From CAYVVD01 sp964454975 (lineage in GTDB: Bacteria > Bacteroidota > Ignavibacteria > Kapaibacteriales > UBA2268), in contig CAYVVD010000017.1 of NCBI GenBank assembly GCA_964454975.1, forward strand, positions 11,449-75,448: 64,000 nt of DNA, in the 5' to 3' direction. Shown piece by piece: positions 60,505 to 64,000 of the stretch (the stretch's first letter is position 1; the number at the start of each line of letters is the position of its first letter). Both the position numbers and the translations under genes were made by a program. The notes under the pieces were generated by a model. That model saw only the letters and a program-made list of their open reading frames with translations, made no database searches and had not been told where the DNA came from.

Positions 60505-60548
60505 AAAAAAAAAACTAACAGGGAAAGCGGCTTCTGCCGCTTGCCCTG
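60505..60548 (-). terminator. Hairpin with T-run between rplL and rpoB
   Basis: CAGGGCAAGCGGC and GCCGCTTTCCCTG form a long stem with one mismatch and a 4-base loop, followed on the minus strand by TTAG and ten T residues. It starts 23 bases after the rplL stop. In E. coli a partial terminator at this place lowers rpoBC relative to the ribosomal genes; the same role is inferred here. Confidence 0.72.
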
Positions 60549-60570
60549 AGTATTCCGATTATCTTGTTCT

Positions 60571-60957
60571 TTACTTGAGAGTTACCTTGGCGCCTGCTTC
60601 TTCAAGCTTTTTCTTGGCGTCTTCGGCTTCTTCTTTTGAAACAGCTTCTTTGATTACTTTAGGAGCGGCTTCAACCATTTCTTTCGCTTCTTTAAGGCCG
60701 AGGCTTGTAAGCTCGCGAACAGCCTTAATTACGTTTAGCTTCTTATCTCCGATGTCTGAGAGTTCGACATCGAATTCTGTTTTTTCTTCTTCAGCAGCTG
60801 CTGCTTCAGCGCCGCCACCTGCTGCACCACCGGCTACCATCATAGGCGCAGCGGCAGTTACACCAAATTTCTCCTCGAGAGCTTCTTTGAGTTCAGCGGC
60901 TTCAACGAGTGTAAGACCGGAAATCTTCTCTACGAGTTCTTCAACAATCTGTGTCAT
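60571..60957 (-). CDS. rplL: Ribosomal protein L7/L12
   Basis: L7/L12 forms the flexible stalk that recruits GTPase factors. The 128-residue protein has an N-terminal dimer helix (VEELVEKISGLTLVEAAELK), an alanine/glycine-rich hinge (about 38-58) and the C-terminal domain with KLNVIKAVRELTSLGLKEAK and VEAAPKVIKEAVSKEEAEDA. It lies 31 bases after rplJ. Confidence 0.97.
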   Translation of the reverse strand: MTQIVEELVEKISGLTLVEAAELKEALEEKFGVTAAAPMMVAGGAAGGGAEAAAAEEEKTEFDVELSDIGDKKLNVIKAVRELTSLGLKEAKEMVEAAPKVIKEAVSKEEAEDAKKKLEEAGAKVTLK

Positions 60958-60988
60958 TATATACTCCTTAAATAATATGTTTCAAAAA

Positions 60989-61519
60989 TTAAGCCGCCTG
61001 GTTCTGCTTTTTGGCTACTTCTTCAATAACTGAAACGAGGTCTCTCATTACAGCATTGATAGCGCCGACAATACCGGAGGCGGGTGCACTGATGCTGCCG
61101 ATAATCGAGGCAATCATATCTTCCCTCGACGGAATGGCAGCAAGTTCCTTTAATTGATTGCTTTCGAAAAGCCTGCCGTCAACAATTGCTGCTTTAAACT
61201 TAGGCTTCTCCAGCTTGTCGAAAATTTCTTTAAGAACCTTGCCTGGGGCAACGGGGTCTTCAATACCAAAAGCGACGCCTGTCTGGCCTTTGAGCACTTC
61301 ATCAGGGAAGGGGAAGTTTTCGACTTCCTGCAATGCCCGCTTAATGAGTGTGTTCTTGGCAACTTTGTACTGAACGCCTTTTTCCTTGAAGGCACGGCGC
61401 AAAGTAATGGCATCGTCAACTGTCATTGTTTCGAAATCGACAAGGAGAACGCTCGTAGACTGCTTGAGTTTTTCAACCAGGTCTTCGACAATCTGCCTTT
61501 TTTTGTCTCTTGTTATCAT
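60989..61519 (-). CDS. rplJ: Ribosomal protein L10
   Basis: L10 anchors the L7/L12 stalk and, with it, represses its own mRNA. The 176-residue protein starts MITRDKKRQIVEDLVEKLKQ, has FKEKGVQYKVAKNTLIKRAL and the C-terminal alanine-rich helix that binds L12 dimers. TAGGA before ATG is the ribosome binding site. A folded leader lies at 61540-61591. Confidence 0.96.
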   Translation of the reverse strand: MITRDKKRQIVEDLVEKLKQSTSVLLVDFETMTVDDAITLRRAFKEKGVQYKVAKNTLIKRALQEVENFPFPDEVLKGQTGVAFGIEDPVAPGKVLKEIFDKLEKPKFKAAIVDGRLFESNQLKELAAIPSREDMIASIIGSISAPASGIVGAINAVMRDLVSVIEEVAKKQNQAA

Positions 61520-61539
61520 ATTCCTACCACTTTATTTTT

Positions 61540-61591
61540 CCTGCTTGCGACCCCTTGGATTCACCTTGGGGAGAAGCGTTCGCTTCACAGG
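61540..61591 (-). ncRNA. Candidate L10 leader (autoregulatory mRNA structure)
   Basis: On the minus strand CCTG...CAGG closes a junction with two arms: GAAGCG-AA-CGCTTC and CCCC-AAGGTGAATCCAA-GGGG. The second arm has a purine-rich internal loop with AGGTG, similar to the L10-binding kink of known L10 leaders. It lies 20 bases before the rplJ ATG in the 101-base rplA-rplJ gap. The fold was drawn by eye. Confidence 0.5.
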
Positions 61592-61620
61592 AGTGCGTAA
61601 TAGTCTTTAAAAAATGCCAA

Positions 61621-62322
61621 TTAGTCGATCACTTTGAAAGTGGACTCGTCAATCATCACGCTCGGACCCATCGTCGAGCTGAAATAGATGCTTTTGATAT
61701 AGCGCCCTTTTGCAGATGATGGTTTCGCCCTTAGTATGCTGCTGTAGAACGTAGAAACGTTTTCAAGCAATTTATCGGCTCCAAAAGAACACTTGCCGAT
61801 AGCTGCGTGAATGTTTGACGTTTTGTCAACACGGTATTCAATTTTACCTGCTTTTACCTCTTTAACAGCCTGACCGACGTCAAATGTAACGGTGCCGCTC
61901 TTGGGGTTCGGCATCAGGCCTCGCGGGCCTAAAATTTTTCCGAGCCTTCCGACGTTACCCATAACGTCAGGAGTGGCAATAATCACATCAACATCAGCCC
62001 AACCACCCTGCACTTTTTCAACGTATTCTTCGAGGCCGGCATAGTCTGCGCCGGCATCAAGCGCTTCCTGGTCTTTTGGGCTATTGGCAAAAACAAGCAC
62101 GCGAACCGTTTTACCGGTACCGTGCGGAAGCACAACCGTTCCGCGGACCATTTGGTCTGCTTTGCGCGGATCAATGCTAAGCGCCATCGAAACCTCGAAG
62201 GATTCGTCGAACTTAGCAGTGGCGTTCTTCCTGACTAATTCTACAGCCTCTCCGACAGGATATAACTTCTTGCTGTCGTAGCCTTTCAAAAGGGCGGAAA
62301 ACCTTTTTCCGTATTTTTTCAT
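61621..62322 (-). CDS. rplA: Ribosomal protein L1
   Basis: L1 forms the mobile stalk that helps deacylated tRNA leave the E site, and in E. coli represses the rplKA mRNA. The 233-residue protein has KADQMVRGTVVLPHGTGKTV, GRLGKILGPRGLMPNPKSGT and the C-terminal KGRYIKSIYFSSTMGPSV. It lies 60 bases after rplK. Confidence 0.97.
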   Translation of the reverse strand: MKKYGKRFSALLKGYDSKKLYPVGEAVELVRKNATAKFDESFEVSMALSIDPRKADQMVRGTVVLPHGTGKTVRVLVFANSPKDQEALDAGADYAGLEEYVEKVQGGWADVDVIIATPDVMGNVGRLGKILGPRGLMPNPKSGTVTFDVGQAVKEVKAGKIEYRVDKTSNIHAAIGKCSFGADKLLENVSTFYSSILRAKPSSAKGRYIKSIYFSSTMGPSVMIDESTFKVID

Positions 62323-62382
62323 GTTTTCCCTTTTTTAAATGAACAATCCCTGCCGAGGCTTCGCAGGGCTTAATTAAAATTT

Positions 62383-62805
62383 TTACTTAACAACGATACC
62401 CATGCTGCGTGCAGTTCCCTTAATCATTTCGACTGCACTCTCCATGGTATCGGCATTCAAATCCTGCATTTTTATTTTGGCGATTTCCTCGCATTGCGCA
62501 CGCGTTACGTTACCAACCTTTGTTTTGTTGGATTCGGGTGAACCCTTTGGCAGATTAGCAGCCCTTAGCAAAAGGTACGAAGCCGGTGGCGATTTTACTT
62601 CGAATGCAAATTTTTTATCAGTGTAATACGTAACAACCACCGGTAATAGCATTCCGCGGTCGCCTTGTGTTTTAGCATTGAACTGCTTTACAAATTCCAT
62701 ACCGTTGAGGCCGCGCTGGCCAAAAGCAGGCCCTATCGGCGGAGCCATTGTTGCTTCGCCTGCTTTTAGCTGCAATTTGAATGTTCCTGCTACTTTCTTT
62801 GCCAT
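62383..62805 (-). CDS. rplK: Ribosomal protein L11
   Basis: L11 binds the GTPase-associated centre of 23S rRNA. The 140-residue protein has the proline-rich N-terminal part LKAGEATMAPPIGPAFGQRG and the C-terminal RNA-binding part with DLNADTMESAVEMIKGTARS and MGIVV. All are standard. It lies 27 bases after nusG. Confidence 0.97.
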   Translation of the reverse strand: MAKKVAGTFKLQLKAGEATMAPPIGPAFGQRGLNGMEFVKQFNAKTQGDRGMLLPVVVTYYTDKKFAFEVKSPPASYLLLRAANLPKGSPESNKTKVGNVTRAQCEEIAKIKMQDLNADTMESAVEMIKGTARSMGIVVK

Positions 62806-62832
62806 ATCTTTTAGCTTCCGAAAACTTAATTC

Positions 62833-63405
62833 TTAGTGATTTTCCAATTCTACCTGGCTGAAATCCAGCTCAACCGGGGTTTTGCGCCCGAGGATTCCTA
62901 CCTCGACTTTAAGCTTCTGTTTTTCGTTGTTTACTTCCTTTACCGTACCGTTGAAGGTAGTGAATGGCCCGTCAATAACACGGACGGGGTCTCCAATTTC
63001 GAACTTTGTTTCTATAGTTGCGATATCCTTGCGCTCTTCAACCCTGCCGATTATCCTGTCAACCTCGTGTGGCTGAAGAGGTGTTGCCTCGTTACGTCTG
63101 CCAACAAAGCTGACAACCGATGGCAGGTTGGATATTATATCCTGAACTTTTTTGTCCAGGACGCAATGCACGAGAATATAACCCGGAAGAAAATTTTTGG
63201 TCTTTGTTTTCCTTTTGCCGCCGCGTACTTCGAACACTGTTTCTTCCGGAATAATCACTTCAAAAACGCGGTCATTCAGGTCAAGCCTCTCGCACTCAGA
63301 CTCAATAGTCTGTTTTACTTTCATCTCGTGGCCGGTAAATGTTCGCAGAACATACCAACGCGGCTCAAGAGACTTTTCAGCCGGGTATCCTGGTACACCG
63401 TTCAT
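62833..63405 (-). CDS. nusG: Transcription termination/antitermination protein NusG
   Basis: NusG binds RNA polymerase and couples it to Rho or to ribosomes through S10. The 190-residue protein has the NGN domain (WYVLRTFTGHEMKVKQTIES, then FLPGYILVHCVLD) and the KOW domain (DPVRVIDGPFTTFNGTVKEV). The ATG at 63405 shares its first base with the secE stop (TGATG), so translation is coupled. An in-frame TTG one codon upstream is less likely. The first 15 residues (MNGVPGYPAEKSLEP) are slightly longer than usual. Confidence 0.96.
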   Translation of the reverse strand: MNGVPGYPAEKSLEPRWYVLRTFTGHEMKVKQTIESECERLDLNDRVFEVIIPEETVFEVRGGKRKTKTKNFLPGYILVHCVLDKKVQDIISNLPSVVSFVGRRNEATPLQPHEVDRIIGRVEERKDIATIETKFEIGDPVRVIDGPFTTFNGTVKEVNNEKQKLKVEVGILGRKTPVELDFSQVELENH

Positions 63406-63587
63406 CAAAATAAAAATTCCATTATTTTAGTATAAGCCTGGTCCATTACCCACACGATAGTAGTGATTATCATTGATACGACAATCACAACCATAGTTGA
63501 TTCCCTGAGCTGTTCCTTCGTTGGCCAGGCAACTTTCTTCATTTCGCTGACTACGTCGTTTGAAAACTTCTTTATATTGCCAATCAT
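63405..63587 (-). CDS. secE: Protein translocase subunit SecE
   Basis: SecE clamps the SecY channel. The 60-residue short form has an amphipathic helix (DVVSEMKKVAWPTKEQLRES) with the conserved KKVxWP and one membrane segment (about 30-50). It lies 26 bases after tRNA-Trp and overlaps nusG by one base. Confidence 0.95.
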   Translation of the reverse strand: MIGNIKKFSNDVVSEMKKVAWPTKEQLRESTMVVIVVSMIITTIVWVMDQAYTKIMEFLF

Positions 63588-63613
63588 CTTGCTATACCAT
63601 TAATTTTTCAATG

Positions 63614-63686
63614 CACGGGTGGAAGGACTCGAACCCTCAGCCTACGGTTTTGGAGACCGTCGCTCTACCAATTGAGCTACACCCGT
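63614..63686 (-). tRNA. trnW: tRNA-Trp (CCA)
   Basis: A 73-base cloverleaf can be drawn in full: acceptor ACGGGTG/CACCCGT, D-arm GCTC/GAGC, anticodon arm ACGGT-CTCCAAA-ACCGT with anticodon CCA, T-arm with TTCGAGT, discriminator G as usual for Trp. The 3' CCA is not encoded. It lies between tRNA-Thr and secE. Confidence 0.97.
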
Positions 63687-63695
63687 ATTACGGCG

Positions 63696-63768
63696 AGCCG
63701 GTAAACGGACTTGAACCGTTGACCCCATCCTTACCATGGATGTGCTCTACCAGCTGAGCTATACCGGC
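63696..63768 (-). tRNA. trnT: tRNA-Thr (GGT)
   Basis: The 73-base cloverleaf has acceptor GCCGGTA/TACCGGC, D-arm GCTC/GAGC, anticodon arm CATCC-ATGGTAA-GGATG with anticodon GGT, and T-arm AACGG-TTCAAGT-CCGTT. The discriminator reads U. The 3' CCA is not encoded. It lies 9 bases upstream of tRNA-Trp. Confidence 0.97.
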
Positions 63769-63807
63769 GTTTACTTCCAAATTCTTCCGCATAAAAAAAG
63801 AACAGAG

Positions 63808-63828
63808 AAAAAAAAAGAGCTTTAGCTC
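63808..63828 (-). terminator. Short hairpin with T-run between tRNA-Gly and tRNA-Thr
   Basis: On the minus strand GAGC-TAAA-GCTC is followed by nine T residues. The stem is only 4 to 5 bp, so termination is likely partial. It splits the tRNA cluster into Tyr-Gly and Thr-Trp-secE parts. Confidence 0.4.
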
Positions 63829-63880
63829 ACTTCTATATTTCTTATTTTTGTAATCAAGCTTCTGCTTTTTTAGCTCCTCG

Positions 63881-63953
63881 AGCGGGAGACGAGACTCGAA
63901 CTCGCAACCCTCAGCTTGGAAGGCTGATGCTCTACCAATTGAGCTACTCCCGC
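63881..63953 (-). tRNA. trnG: tRNA-Gly (TCC)
   Basis: The 73-base cloverleaf has acceptor GCGGGAG/CTCCCGC, D-arm GCTC/GAGC, anticodon arm TCAGC-CTTCCAA-GCTGA with anticodon TCC, and T-arm GCGAG-TTCGAGT-CTCGT. The discriminator is U, as usual for Gly. The 3' CCA is not encoded. Confidence 0.97.
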
Positions 63954-63960
63954 AATCCTG

Positions 63961-64000
63961 TGGGCAGGGAAGGATTCGAACCTCCGTAGGGCGTAGCCCA
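63961..64000 (-). tRNA. trnY: tRNA-Tyr, 3' part only (cut by window end)
   Basis: Only the last 40 bases are in the window: a class II variable arm (GGGC-TAC-GCCC), T-arm GGAGG-TTCGAAT-CCTTC, acceptor strand CCTGCCC and discriminator A. The long variable arm limits it to Tyr, Leu or Ser; the position before Gly and Thr in the conserved Tyr-Gly-Thr order points to Tyr. The anticodon is outside the window. Confidence 0.75.

Noticed and set aside
1..64000. CRISPR arrays, insertion sequences, rRNA genes
   Set aside because: No regularly spaced repeats, no transposase-like protein and no rRNA sequence were seen on either strand.

Overview
The window looks like chromosomal DNA of a bacterium from the Bacteroidota/Chlorobiota (FCB) assemblage, most like the Ignavibacteria/Kapabacteria side. 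This is an inference from gene content; no similarity search was run. The pointers are a type IX secretion C-terminal sorting domain, BatA/BatD-like genes, a FadL/OmpP1-type outer-membrane protein, a cysteine-free L36, the long S14 form, long acidic tails on ribosomal proteins, and two perfect TAnnTTTG promoter boxes typical of Bacteroidota.

Region 1-2330 (minus strand) is a piece of a tailed-phage head module: Mu-I-like protease/scaffold, major capsid protein and DUF2190-like decoration protein. No terminase or portal precedes it, so it is either a prophage remnant or a prophage whose rest lies beyond base 1. Region 2618-7994 (plus) holds a large secreted Asp-box propeller protein with a T9SS tail and a BatD-like/BatA pair. 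Region 8150-13385 (minus) holds yjbQ, an AI-2E family permease, a PstS-like lipoprotein and a large S41-like protein whose catalytic serine seems lost. Next come sppA (plus), a minus-strand group (propeller lipoprotein, purine nucleoside phosphorylase, LOG-family protein), then a plus-strand run glgA, lipoprotein, outer-membrane protein, hslV, hslU. Region 24456-30007 carries a small unknown gene, the B12-dependent ribonucleotide reductase nrdJ with a long structured upstream region, a PAP2 phosphatase and a LolD-like ATPase that overlap tail to tail.

From 30194 to the right edge the minus strand carries a nearly continuous 34-kb translation/transcription supercluster. In transcription order it reads tRNA-Tyr (partial), Gly, Thr, Trp, secE, nusG, rplK, rplA, rplJ, rplL, rpoB, rpoC, an EF-G of the mitochondrial EFG1/spdEFG1 type, rpsL, rpsG, a second EF-G, tuf, then the S10, spc and alpha operons down to rplQ. 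Hairpins with T-runs follow rplL, rpoC and rplQ. rpsD is missing between rpsK and rpoA, and rpmG is missing next to secE. L17, S17 and L22 carry acidic extensions.

I saw no CRISPR array, no insertion sequence and no convincing new multi-gene system. The most unusual signals are the EF-G pair, the acidic ribosomal-protein extensions, the catalytically altered S41-like protein, the truncated phage head module, and the paired repeats and hairpins upstream of nrdJ.
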